Below are positions 53,497 to 61,759 of a DNA stretch of 64,000 nucleotides, one piece after another. The stretch is from Desulfobacteraceae bacterium (lineage in GTDB: Bacteria > Desulfobacterota > DSM-4660 > Desulfatiglandales > Desulfatiglandaceae): the NCBI GenBank assembly GCA_030613055.1, contig JAUWMR010000003.1, positions 1-64,000 of the forward strand. The letters run 5' to 3'. A program made the translations under genes and the position numbers. The notes under the pieces were generated by a model. The model saw only the letters and a list, made by a program, of their open reading frames with translations, made no database searches and was not told the DNA's origin. Position 1 is the stretch's first letter. Each line of letters opens with the position of its first letter.

Positions 53497-54099
53497 TCAA
53501 GTGGAATTGCCTTTTTTAAAGGCATCTACCATAAGATCAAATGTATCTTCCAAGTTGTCGAACAGTGAGTAAGACATATCTTTCACAAGCCACCTGGTCA
53601 CTATATGCTCCATTGTTCCAATGAAAATAGTCCTGGCAAAATAAGGGTTTAAATCAGGTTTCATTTCTCCTGAGGCCCGGCCTTCCTCAAAAATGTCAAT
53701 TAAAGAAGAATAAAGGATTTTGACGTTTGAATATACTTCCGTCTCCATGAAATTGGCATTGGTCTTAAGGAAGAGGTACACGATCTTGGCATCTAATGGC
53801 GCTTCTTCAATCCGGCGCAAATACCACCACAAATATTTCCGCAGCTTATTAAAGGCCCCTTTAATACCGAATAATTGCTCCTTCAAATCTTCGATCAACT
53901 CTGATACCCAGAGGTCCGGGATAGTAAGCAGCAGGTCTTCTTTGCCCTGGAAATATTCATAAAGGGCTGCCTCGGATAACCCTGCCTGTTTTGAGATATC
54001 AATGACAGTCGTCTTCTGATATCCCTGCTCGGCAAATAGCTTTTTGGCGGATTCAATAATGCGGTCTCTGGTATTGCCCTTAATAACTTTATTGGTCAT
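53497..54099 (-). CDS. TetR-family transcriptional regulator
   Basis: 200 aa. HTH at the N-terminus: RDRIIESAKKLFAEQGYQKT, then SEAALYEYFQGKEDLL. The C-terminal domain resembles the TetR_C group with FEEGRASGEMKPDLNPYFAR. Two copies of a 15-bp palindrome lie 12 and 160 bp upstream of its start. Its position at the head of the VOC/hyuAB/dpp block suggests control of that block, but the regulon is inferred only. Confidence 0.86.
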   Translation of the reverse strand: MTNKVIKGNTRDRIIESAKKLFAEQGYQKTTVIDISKQAGLSEAALYEYFQGKEDLLLTIPDLWVSELIEDLKEQLFGIKGAFNKLRKYLWWYLRRIEEAPLDAKIVYLFLKTNANFMETEVYSNVKILYSSLIDIFEEGRASGEMKPDLNPYFARTIFIGTMEHIVTRWLVKDMSYSLFDNLEDTFDLMVDAFKKGNST

Positions 54100-54110
54100 T
54101 CCAGCGTTAC

Positions 54111-54125
54111 CCTAATAACATTAGA
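54111..54125. promoter_or_regulatory. TetR operator copy 1
   Basis: CCTAATAACATTAGA, a 6+3+6 palindrome with one terminal mismatch, 12 bp upstream of the TetR start codon. A perfect copy lies 148 bp further upstream. Confidence 0.65.
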
Positions 54126-54258
54126 AAAATATCAATATCGCAATGCAATTTTTCTATAATTGGCTGATTTTTCACAGATCCCTAATACTTAATAAACCTA
54201 TAAACTTATTGAATAAACACAGCTTATCATATTTTATATCTCCTCGCCAATAAGAAAG

Positions 54259-54273
54259 CCTAATAACATTAGG
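54259..54273. promoter_or_regulatory. TetR operator copy 2
   Basis: CCTAATAACATTAGG is a perfect 15-bp palindrome. With the copy at 54111 it gives a two-site arrangement typical of TetR-type autoregulation. Confidence 0.65.
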
Positions 54274-54377
54274 TTTTCAGTATGTCAAGAGAAAAATATG
54301 ACGGCTACCCTACCTGCCTGAGCGATTTACCTGTCTGCCGTCCAGGACGGAACAGGCAGGCGCAGACAGGGCGGCAT

Positions 54378-54515
54378 ATCCAGTATCCATTTTACATATG
54401 CTTCCTCCGTCCGAATTGCCTAATGATGATAACGCATTACTTCTCGTACCTGATCCAGTATTTTCACGGATTTTGGACGAAATTTCTGCTTTGCATGCTC
54501 CCTCGTATATGCCAT
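54378..54515 (-). pseudogene. intI: Integron integrase (IntI) remnant, N-terminal end
   Basis: From the ATG at 54515 (GAGG upstream) the minus strand reads MAYTREHAKQKFRPKSVKIL, then DQVREVMRYHH, an in-frame TAG (54420-54422), and AIRTEEAYVKWI. This matches the SAM-like N-terminal domain of integron/phage-type tyrosine recombinases, whose usual form is LDQVREVxRxxHYSxRTExAYxxWI. After about 54378 homology ends in a palindromic repeat (54320-54375). The catalytic domain is absent, so the gene is dead. It is divergent from the cassettes, as expected for intI. Confidence 0.72.
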
Positions 54516-54725
54516 AATAACCTCAACTAATACTGTATTAAATTGCATAATTACGATATTATACAAACTTTAAGAAAATATTTTTAGAGTAATTCCTGGC
54601 TGTGCATTTCAATGGTTCCACCGGGCCTCGGCAATACTTACATCTATCAGGATAGATCTCCAAATTCGTTTTCTGGAAACGTATATAGTGTTAATATACA
54701 GAATTTTATCTTTTTAATACAATAC

Positions 54726-54732
54726 GTTGGGC
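54726..54732 (+). other. GTTGGGC recombination core (attI/cassette junction candidate)
   Basis: A perfect GTTRRRY core lies 29 bp before the first cassette gene and 211 bp from the integrase remnant start, the position expected for an attI x attC junction. The 54516-54725 stretch between holds no gene. Confidence 0.5.
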
Positions 54733-54760
54733 GAAAAAATATCGCAAAGGAAAATAAAAA

Positions 54761-54988
54761 GTGAAAGTAAAGTTTTCTCGCCATGCAAAACGAAGAGCAA
54801 AGCTCTATGAAATACCGGAATCAACAATTGAGAAAATATTAGCAGATTCGGAATTAAGCGATGGTGTGCATGAGTTAATCAGAGATATTGCCGGTTTTAA
54901 ATATCCAATAAAAATTGTTATTTCAGTTGAAAATGATATTATGACCGTAATTACAATCTATCCTTTGAAGAAAGGAAAAAGTCAATGA
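54761..54988 (+). CDS. DUF4258 protein (possible toxin)
   Basis: 75 aa with a GTG start; AAAGG lies 10 bases upstream. The pattern KFSRHAKRRAKLYEIPESTI ... YPIKIVISVENDIMTVITIYP matches DUF4258, a RelE-like compact fold found in toxin-type loci and in integron cassettes. The last codon overlaps the next start as ATGA. AT-rich compared with flanking housekeeping genes. Toxicity is not shown by sequence alone. Confidence 0.8.
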   Translation: MKVKFSRHAKRRAKLYEIPESTIEKILADSELSDGVHELIRDIAGFKYPIKIVISVENDIMTVITIYPLKKGKSQ

Positions 54989-55218
54989 AAGTACATTATG
55001 ATGAAGAAGTAGATGCCTTGTACCTCAAGCTTGGTGATCAAAAACCAGATGGGGTTATTGAAATTGCAGAAGGTGTAAATATTGATACCACAACTGATGG
55101 AAAACTTACCGGCATTGAAATACTCGCAGCATCCAAAAAAATCAATATTGACACTATCTTGTCCTATACTCTTGAATTAGATCAAGGTATATTGAAAAAA
55201 AATCGCCTAATCGAGTAG
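54985..55218 (+). CDS. DUF2283 protein (probable partner of DUF4258)
   Basis: 77 aa: MKVHYDEEVDALYLKLGDQK, VIEIAEGVNIDTTTDGKLTG, IEILAASKKI. This is a full-length DUF2283 domain, commonly paired with DUF4258 in a two-gene unit thought to be antitoxin-like. The four-base overlap with the preceding gene supports translational coupling. The pair fits one integron cassette. Confidence 0.85.
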   Translation: MKVHYDEEVDALYLKLGDQKPDGVIEIAEGVNIDTTTDGKLTGIEILAASKKINIDTILSYTLELDQGILKKNRLIE

Positions 55219-55407
55219 CCGGGGGTTTTTCTCCTCCAGCCCCCACAACACCCCCGCTAAAACGGGATCTACGACCCGCATGTGGATACACCTATCTGTA
55301 GAACTGTTGTTTATCATATGACCTCCTGGTGTTGTGTGCTCTTACGGGAATGAAGCCCATAAAACTTTTAACACAACATGTCATATGACACAAATATGGG
55401 CGGACAG

Positions 55408-55444
55408 GTCACCCTATAAGTTCACGCCCATGCCGGGCGTACAC
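55408..55444 (-). mobile_element. Group II intron 5'-end fragment next to attC
   Basis: On the minus strand from 55444 the sequence starts GTGTACGCCCGGCATGGGCG and continues for 37 bases with one mismatch to the intron at 612-649. Identity stops after GGTGACC. The 5' exon ends in CTT at 55445-55447, three bases from the attC core, as in the first copy. The remaining 55219-55407 shows no reverse transcriptase and no clear domain V. Confidence 0.68.
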
Positions 55445-55449
55445 AAGCC

Positions 55450-55550
55450 GCTCAACCGGACTGCCTTTTCTTTGCTTCTTTCTTTTTGCCTTGGGTTTTA
55501 GCCTGTTTTGCTCTTTTATAGAGCTTTTTATGTATGGCAGCCGGTTAGCT
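55450..55550 (+). other. attC recombination site (101 bp)
   Basis: R'' GCTCAAC (55450-55456, RYYYAAC) with L'' CGGACTGCC, and L' GGCAGCCG with R' GTTAGCT (55544-55550). The outer arms GCTCAACCGGACTGCC and GGCAGCCGGTTAGC pair with extrahelical bases in the left arm, the asymmetry that marks attC bottom-strand recognition. The loop of about 70 nt is long but within attC size. Defines the end of the DUF4258/DUF2283 cassette at 54727-55544. Confidence 0.65.
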
Positions 55551-55605
55551 CTGCGTTCGGCGCAATGAATGTGAGACGTTTCTACATTGCGCGTGAGGAG
55601 TTGTC

Positions 55606-56763
55606 ATGGTTCGAATCTGGAGATCAGAAACAGATTATCCACTGATGACGCGTTTGCTCGGCATCTTCCTTATTTTGGGCATCATGGGTTGCGAGCCCAT
55701 AAGCTCGGACGCAAGAGAAGGAGTACCCCAGCCCGTTTACACTGTCGGTTATCAAGTCCTCGATCTCAAATACCCAAAAGACCGGCAGGAGCAGGAGCTT
55801 ACTGTAGCCGTCTGGTATCCGACCGCAGCACAGCCGAAGTCGTACAACTACGGGGGACCAACAAGCGGCAACATTGCTGTCGATGCAGCCCCCCTTGCCA
55901 AAATGGGACCATATCCACTGCTGGTCTTCTCGCACGGATACGGGGGTGGCGGTCTTGGCTCTGTATTCTTCACCGAACACCTTTCAGCCAAAGGATGGAT
56001 TGTCGTTGCTCCAGATCATCACGACAGGCATTCGGCTGTACGAATACGGACCGGCCAAAAGAAGGAGTTCGACCGCTTGGGGTTGCTGCGACACGCCAAG
56101 GAGATAGCATCCTCGTCTCCAAGAGACCGAGGGAAATACCTGTACCGGTTGGATGAGATGAAGCTTACGTTAGATCGCATGCTGAACCACCCATCATTCG
56201 GTAAGCTCATCAATAGAGACCGCATTGCTGTGGGGGGACATTCCTTCGGAGGATTTACCGCATTGGGGCTCTGCGGGACCATCAAGGAGCGGTATGATCC
56301 CCGCATCAAGGCCGTGTTGCTCTTTTCGACTGGAGCCGGGGGTTATCTGTTCAGGGAAGCTGAGCTTGCCGCTGTGCGGATTCCCTCAATGCTGTTCATG
56401 GGAGAACGGGAGAAAGACCGACTGCGTGGCAGCAAGACGATGTCGGAGATTGCGGGCAAGATTCACAGGAACCTGTCGCCTCCGAAGTACTTCCTGGAAA
56501 TCAAGGAATTAAGCCATTTCTCGTTCAACAATCGCTTTGTGAACAACCGCAGGACGAGGCTGTTGAGCGGTACCGAGGAGCAGTTCGAGGTTATCCGACG
56601 GTACTCGATAGCGTTCCTTGAAAAGCACGTCGCAGGAAAGAAGGACTCCGATCACGTGCTCGAACGCAGCGACCGGATGCTGACACGCTATGCCAGGGAA
56701 CCAAGCCCGGGTCCGTCAAGACGAGACCTTGGGACCTCAGGTCAGACAAAGCGGCGCGAGTAA
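55606..56763 (+). CDS. Alpha/beta hydrolase lipoprotein (dienelactone hydrolase/PAF-acetylhydrolase-like)
   Basis: 385 aa; an internal ATG 13 codons in gives the better signal peptide, MTRLLGIFLILGIMG before Cys, so it is a lipoprotein. The catalytic serine is in IAVGGHSFGGFTALGLCG, the strand before it in PYPLLVFSHGYGGG (oxyanion side), and ELSHFSFNN supplies a His. RYPKDRQEQELTVAVWYPTA-like start matches COG4188. It lies directly after an attC site and before a palindromic element, and its GC content is higher than the preceding cassette. Confidence 0.8.
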   Translation: MVRIWRSETDYPLMTRLLGIFLILGIMGCEPISSDAREGVPQPVYTVGYQVLDLKYPKDRQEQELTVAVWYPTAAQPKSYNYGGPTSGNIAVDAAPLAKMGPYPLLVFSHGYGGGGLGSVFFTEHLSAKGWIVVAPDHHDRHSAVRIRTGQKKEFDRLGLLRHAKEIASSSPRDRGKYLYRLDEMKLTLDRMLNHPSFGKLINRDRIAVGGHSFGGFTALGLCGTIKERYDPRIKAVLLFSTGAGGYLFREAELAAVRIPSMLFMGEREKDRLRGSKTMSEIAGKIHRNLSPPKYFLEIKELSHFSFNNRFVNNRRTRLLSGTEEQFEVIRRYSIAFLEKHVAGKKDSDHVLERSDRMLTRYAREPSPGPSRRDLGTSGQTKRRE

Positions 56764-56764
56764 C

Positions 56765-56945
56765 GGGGTCGGGGCTAGACATGAGACAAAATGTAAAGTA
56801 AAGGGAATAGGCATTTTATATGCCAAGACAGCCAAGACTTGATACTTATCTGCCTCTGGCAGGCACCCGGGGCCTTATATCATGTTATGGGCCGGGGCAT
56901 AGATGGAATAAAGATATTTAGTGTCTCATGTCTAGCCCCGACCCC
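56765..56945. mobile_element. 181-bp element with 24-bp perfect terminal inverted repeats
   Basis: GGGGTCGGGGCTAGACATGA at 56765 continues to 56788 and is found exactly inverted at 56922-56945. The interior is AT-richer and has no gene. It abuts the hydrolase stop codon by one base. A non-autonomous transposable unit is likely; no transposase with matching ends is in the window. Confidence 0.7.
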
Positions 56946-57023
56946 ATTCCCAGGCATGACAAGGGTGAGCAAAGTAGACATCTACTTTCAGGCTCTTTGA
57001 TATCTTTTTGTAAAAGTTTTGTA

Positions 57024-57090
57024 AAAGGGTCAAATCCTCGTTTGACTTATGTTTATAATATAGATAAGTCAACAGAAGATTTGACCCTTT
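57024..57090. repeat. Palindromic repeat with 13-bp perfect arms
   Basis: AAAGGGTCAAATC (57024-57036) and GATTTGACCCTTT (57078-57090) enclose a second imperfect GACTTAT/ATAAGTC stem. A 67-bp cruciform-like REP unit. The rest of 56946-57215 has no gene. Confidence 0.65.
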
Positions 57091-57215
57091 AGTTTAAGTA
57101 TTTAACAAATAGAATCTTACAATTCGCTGCAGCGGATGTTACTTCACGGATTCGCCACTCCGTAAAACCGCTGAGCTCAAACAGTTGAGCTTTCTGGCTA
57201 TGGGGAAAAGTTATT

Positions 57216-58139
57216 ATGTTGAATTTTTTACCATCGTCTGTGACAGGAGTAATTTTACTCCTGTTGTTTAGCCTCAACACAATATTGTGTTGTACCATTT
57301 TATTCCTATTTGTCTTTATAAAATTAATCATCCCTCATACGTGGATAAGACATCAATTTTCGCGGCTACTGATTTTCATTGCGACAGTATGGATTGAAGG
57401 CAATAGTTTTATTTTACGGATTACTCAGAAGATCAAATGGGATGTTCAGGGAATTGAACACCTCACTTCCAAGAGATCCTACTTAGTGGTCAGCAATCAC
57501 CGTTCCTGGACAGATATCTTCGTGCTTCAACATATCTTTAAACATCGTATCCCCTTTCTCAAGTTTTTCTTAAAAAAAGAGCTGATTTGGGTTCCCATTC
57601 TGGGAGTGGCATGGTGGGCATTAGATTTTCCATTTTTAAAACGATATTCCCGTCAATTTCTGGAAAAGCATCCTGAACTTCGGGGTAAAGATATGGAAAC
57701 GACTCGAAAAAATTGTGAAAAATTTAAAAAATATCCGGTTTCCGTAATGAATTTTTTAGAGGGAACCCGATTTGATTTTCAAAAACATAAAAAGCAAAAC
57801 TCCCCTTACCGTCACCTCCTGCTGCCAAAAGCAGGCGGAGTTGCCTTAGTTTTTTCTAGTATGGGAGATTATTTATCAAACATAATAGACGTTACTATCG
57901 TTTATCCGGAAAATGAACCTCCTGTGCATTTTTGGGATTTATTGGCGGGAAATATCCCCTGCATAACTGTACGGGTGAAGATATTGCCCATTCCTGCAAA
58001 TATCGTTGGTATGAATTATGAGGAAGACGAAGCTTTTCGAGAAAAAATCCAACAATGGGTCAATCAACTTTGGCAAGAAAAGGATCACCGGATTGAGACT
58101 ATTATGACAGAATATGTTGCTTCCACGACAAAGCATTGA
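57216..58139 (+). CDS. 1-acyl-sn-glycerol-3-phosphate acyltransferase family (YihG-like)
   Basis: 307 aa. Two N-terminal membrane spans, then the PlsC motifs VVSNHRSWTDIFVLQ (HxxxxD), MNFLEGTRFDFQKH (EGTR) and LLLPKAGGVALVF. The length and the arrangement fit YihG/LCLAT1-like lysophospholipid acyltransferases. It adds an acyl chain to a lysophospholipid at the inner membrane. Monocistronic. Confidence 0.88.
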   Translation: MLNFLPSSVTGVILLLLFSLNTILCCTILFLFVFIKLIIPHTWIRHQFSRLLIFIATVWIEGNSFILRITQKIKWDVQGIEHLTSKRSYLVVSNHRSWTDIFVLQHIFKHRIPFLKFFLKKELIWVPILGVAWWALDFPFLKRYSRQFLEKHPELRGKDMETTRKNCEKFKKYPVSVMNFLEGTRFDFQKHKKQNSPYRHLLLPKAGGVALVFSSMGDYLSNIIDVTIVYPENEPPVHFWDLLAGNIPCITVRVKILPIPANIVGMNYEEDEAFREKIQQWVNQLWQEKDHRIETIMTEYVASTTKH

Positions 58140-58249
58140 AGCTTAATAAAACGCTGAACACCGAACTTTTCGTATGCAGGAGGCGTCCAAAAAGTCGGGT
58201 TAGCTTTGCGTTCTGGGGTTCTCATTGATCAGTAGACATTGCTGTAAAA

Positions 58250-59551
58250 TCAATAATAATCGAGCGGGCTTTTTTGATGGCGTAAACCAAAGTGGAAGTA
58301 GAGGTTGCTCAATAGGATATCCCAATAACCCTTTCTGGACTGGAAGGCCACTCTCTTGAAAATTGAAGGCAGGGAATAAAAACTGCGATAGGTGTTCCAT
58401 ACCCCCTGTTCAAGCTCATCAGGCTCCATATTTGCGGGTTCAAACACACAGGTTTCTCCACGAAAAAATGACTGGTCCTCGGTTAAAAGGCGCCCTTCCT
58501 CTTTGAGCCGATCCCACCGTTTAGTCCCTAAACGCGGGCAAAGCACACTGAAAAATGCCATGGGAACCTTGTTATTAACACAAAAAGAAACGGTCTCCTC
58601 GAAAAGGGCGCTGGTATCACTGTCGAAACCGAAGATGAAATTCAGGGAATAAAAGATCTCGTATTCATCAAGAACCCGAAACGCATCCGCGTAATGCTCT
58701 ACCTTATTTTGTTTTTTATTTGTTTCTTTCAGGCTCTCAGGGCTTATGGATTCCACACCCATATTGATATGAAAACAACCGGAGCGTTTTGCCAGATTTA
58801 CAAATTCTCTGTCACGCGATGCTTCAACCGTCCAAAGGCAGGTCCATTTGATGCCAAGAGGAATCAGCTTTTCCATAAGTTCTTTTGTATACCTGCGATT
58901 GGCTGAAAAATTATCATCCACAAATTGAATATTTTTAACTTCACTCTGCTTGATCTCCTCTATAACCTCATCAATCGGCCTGAATCTGAATCTTGAGCCA
59001 TATAATTCAGCGACCTCACAAAAATCGCACCGAAACGGGCATCCCCTGGATGTCTGAACAGGATAAAACTTTGCCTTATATCTTTTAAGCGGCAGAGTAT
59101 TATACCTGGGAAAAGGAAGTCCTTTAAGGTCGTGAAAGTCATCCGCCTGATAACGGGTTTTTAATGTCCCCTTTTCAACATCTTCTATTACCTCAGGGAA
59201 CATGTCTTCACCCTCACCGATCACAACCGCATCGCAATGTTTCAGCGTTTCTTCAGGCCTGAAAGAAACGTGCCATCCCCCCATGACCACCTTCGTGCCC
59301 TTTTCCCGATAAATACGGGCAATTTCATAGGCCCTTTTGGAGGCATGAGAAAAGGTTGTAATTGCTACAAGATCGTATTTTTCATTAAAATCAATGTTTT
59401 GAAGGCGTTCATCCGTAACCCTGACCTCATGATGACCGGGTACAAGAGCGGCCAGATAAGGGAGCGTCATGCCAATGACCCATCTGGTCCTGGTTTGATA
59501 AAGAGTGCCATCGGGATTATATCCGGTGGGCTGAATAATATGGATTTTCAC
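58250..59551 (-). CDS. B12-binding radical SAM protein
   Basis: 433 aa. B12-binding-like Rossmann domain (about 1-140; VAITTFSHASKRAYEIARIY, VVMGGWHVSFRPEETLKHCD), then the radical SAM core with SRGCPFRCDFCEVAELYG (CxxxCxxC) and VDDNFSANRRYTKELMEKL. The C-terminal 140 residues resemble the DUF4070 tail. Related enzymes methylate or cyclise unactivated carbons (HpnP/BchE group). No B12-axial DxHxxG is seen. The substrate is unknown; it lies near a lipid acyltransferase and NadE. Confidence 0.87.
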   Translation of the reverse strand: MKIHIIQPTGYNPDGTLYQTRTRWVIGMTLPYLAALVPGHHEVRVTDERLQNIDFNEKYDLVAITTFSHASKRAYEIARIYREKGTKVVMGGWHVSFRPEETLKHCDAVVIGEGEDMFPEVIEDVEKGTLKTRYQADDFHDLKGLPFPRYNTLPLKRYKAKFYPVQTSRGCPFRCDFCEVAELYGSRFRFRPIDEVIEEIKQSEVKNIQFVDDNFSANRRYTKELMEKLIPLGIKWTCLWTVEASRDREFVNLAKRSGCFHINMGVESISPESLKETNKKQNKVEHYADAFRVLDEYEIFYSLNFIFGFDSDTSALFEETVSFCVNNKVPMAFFSVLCPRLGTKRWDRLKEEGRLLTEDQSFFRGETCVFEPANMEPDELEQGVWNTYRSFYSLPSIFKRVAFQSRKGYWDILLSNLYFHFGLRHQKSPLDYY

Positions 59552-59616
59552 AATTAGCTCCTATTCTTTGCGAAATGTAACTCAGGTATTTAGGTTGAAG
59601 GCTGAAGGCTTATATC

Positions 59617-61335
59617 CTATGGAATGGCGTTTTTCAGATAGCGGTTTGTTATTGGGAAACGTCGATCCCTGCCAAATGCCTTGTGTGTAATTTTTACGCC
59701 CGGCGGGGCCTGCCGTCTCTTGTATTCATTAAGATCGACCTTGCGAACAATGTCACGAACAATCTCCGGATCAAACCCTGAATTGATGATTTCATCGGGC
59801 GACTTGTCCTCCTCAACATAAGCCTCCAATATCCCGTCAAGTATGGAATAAGGCGGTAAGGTATCTTCATCTTTTTGATCCGGCCGCAATTCTGCGGAAG
59901 GTGGTCTTTTAATAACACTTTTTGGAATGACTTCGCTGCCCCACAATTCGTTAATATATTCCGATAGTTCAAAAACCATGGTTTTGGGAATGTCTTTTAT
60001 TGCTGCAAATCCGCCTGCCATATCTCCATAAAGGGTGCAGTATCCTACGGCAGTCTCGCTTTTATTTCCGGTTGTGAGTACCATCCAGCCAAACCGGTTG
60101 GACAGGGCCATTAATATGTTCCCACGTACGCGGGCCTGAATATTTTCATGAGTGATGCCGTGCTCTTTGGTATCCAAAACATCTTTGATTGAATCAAGAT
60201 AAGCTTTATAAATGCCGTGAATTGGGACAGCATAGGATTGAACACCCAGATTCCTGGCAAGTAACTCCGCGTCAGAGAGTGTTTCACTTGAGGTGTATTG
60301 AGAGGGCATGGTTACGCCAACCACGTTTTCAGGTCCCAGCGCACCTACCGCAATGGCAGCCGTTAGAGCCGAATCAATTCCGCCACTTAATCCGATCACG
60401 ACCTTTTTAAACCCGTTTTTCCTGACATAGTCTTTTGTACCCAAAACGAGGCCGTGATATATTTCCTCCAGCCTGCCGTATTCGCCGGCTACGGTTCCGG
60501 GAAATTCATTCTTGTGATAGCGTTTATATGAATCAAGTGAGACGAAAATTATTTTTGGGTTATTTATTTTGGCCTTCTCTCGGGAATCTTTTTCGCGATC
60601 GATATGCACATCTGTTATTAAAAATTCTTCTCGAAAGCGTTTTGCCCGGGAAATCAGGCTTCCCTGAGGCGTCATAATAAAACTACCCCCGTCAAAAACC
60701 AGTTCGTCCTGACCGCCGACAAGATTATTAAAACAGACAGTCGCATCTGTTTTTCGGGCGAAATGCTCCACAACCTTCTGGCGGGTTTCAACCTTTCCAG
60801 CATGAAAAGGAGATGCTGAAATGTTCAGAATTATATCAACATCACTGTTTTGGGCAGATTGTTCCACAACGCCCCCTTCGATCCATATATCCTCACATAT
60901 GGACATGGCAAAGATAACTTGATTCAACTCAAAGACAAAGAATCCTGAACCTTCTTGAAAATAGCGTTTTTCATCAAAAACACCATAGTTGGGAAGCTCA
61001 ACTTTATGATAGCTTTCCACCAGCCTTTGGTTTTGCATGATAGCGGCCGCATTGTAGACATTGCTATCAGAAGAGTCAGCATAACCGACGATAACGATTA
61101 TGTCTCTTGCATGTTGTTTAAGATCCTCAATGGCTTTGAGGTTATCCTGCAAGAAACCCCGCTTTAAAAGAAGGTCTTCAGGAGGATATCCGCATATGGA
61201 AAGTTCAGGAAACAGGACAATATCCGTGTCCTGATTACGTGCTTGTTCGATTATGCCAATAATTTTTTTTAAATTACCGGAAAAATCACCGACTGTCGTG
61301 TTAATCTGGGCCTGAGCGATTCTTATGATAGCCAT
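59617..61335 (-). CDS. nadE: Glutamine-dependent NAD+ synthetase
   Basis: 572 aa. Nitrilase-type glutaminase (Glu in LFPELSICGYPPEDL, Lys in SYHKVELPNYGVFDEKRYF, Cys in AMSICEDIWIEGG) followed by the synthetase with GLSGGIDSALTAAI (PP-loop), TGNKSETAVGYCTLYGDMAG and PPSAELRPDQKDEDTL. Both active sites are complete. Catalyses the last step of NAD formation using glutamine as nitrogen source. Confidence 0.95.
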   Translation of the reverse strand: MAIIRIAQAQINTTVGDFSGNLKKIIGIIEQARNQDTDIVLFPELSICGYPPEDLLLKRGFLQDNLKAIEDLKQHARDIIVIVGYADSSDSNVYNAAAIMQNQRLVESYHKVELPNYGVFDEKRYFQEGSGFFVFELNQVIFAMSICEDIWIEGGVVEQSAQNSDVDIILNISASPFHAGKVETRQKVVEHFARKTDATVCFNNLVGGQDELVFDGGSFIMTPQGSLISRAKRFREEFLITDVHIDREKDSREKAKINNPKIIFVSLDSYKRYHKNEFPGTVAGEYGRLEEIYHGLVLGTKDYVRKNGFKKVVIGLSGGIDSALTAAIAVGALGPENVVGVTMPSQYTSSETLSDAELLARNLGVQSYAVPIHGIYKAYLDSIKDVLDTKEHGITHENIQARVRGNILMALSNRFGWMVLTTGNKSETAVGYCTLYGDMAGGFAAIKDIPKTMVFELSEYINELWGSEVIPKSVIKRPPSAELRPDQKDEDTLPPYSILDGILEAYVEEDKSPDEIINSGFDPEIVRDIVRKVDLNEYKRRQAPPGVKITHKAFGRDRRFPITNRYLKNAIP

Positions 61336-61759
61336 CTGCCTCCTCCCTGGGGTATTCCTTCCCGTATCCTAATCCCGGGTTTGAGCATTATTACAACTCT
61401 GTCCTTTTAAATACATTAAAATTTTATCCTTTTCACACAGATATGGACGTTAAAAAAAACATTTATCCAATACCCTGATAATATCAATTTGATATGATCT
61501 GGCAATAGAGAATTTGCATGTGGTTCTGGATAAGTGATTGTCAGGGAATTCCTGGTAGTGTACTGGACAAAAAAACGGTGTATTAACTCAGAACGTTCAT
61601 GGCAGGTATTTTGAAAAGGAAGCCGGCATGGAGCAGGAATTAAAGCCATACCCTGCTGGCACGCATCTCCCCTTTCATTTTCAAGTCAACGTTTTGATGT
61701 TGGAAGGCAACTGCGGCTTTTGCCGGCAAGGGCCAAAAGCCGCAGTTTTCAATATCAAA
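61336..61759. terminator. Intergenic region with a long stem-loop (61709-61747)
   Basis: AACTGCGGCTTTTG (61709-61722) pairs perfectly with CAAAAGCCGCAGTT (61734-61747), followed by TTTTC on the plus strand. It lies 12 bp after the DUF992 stop codon and probably terminates or stabilises that message. No gene is seen elsewhere in the gap. Confidence 0.55.

Noticed and set aside
55219-55407. Complete ORF-less group II intron between 55219 and 55444
   Set aside because: Only the first 37 bases match; no domain V or VI is evident.
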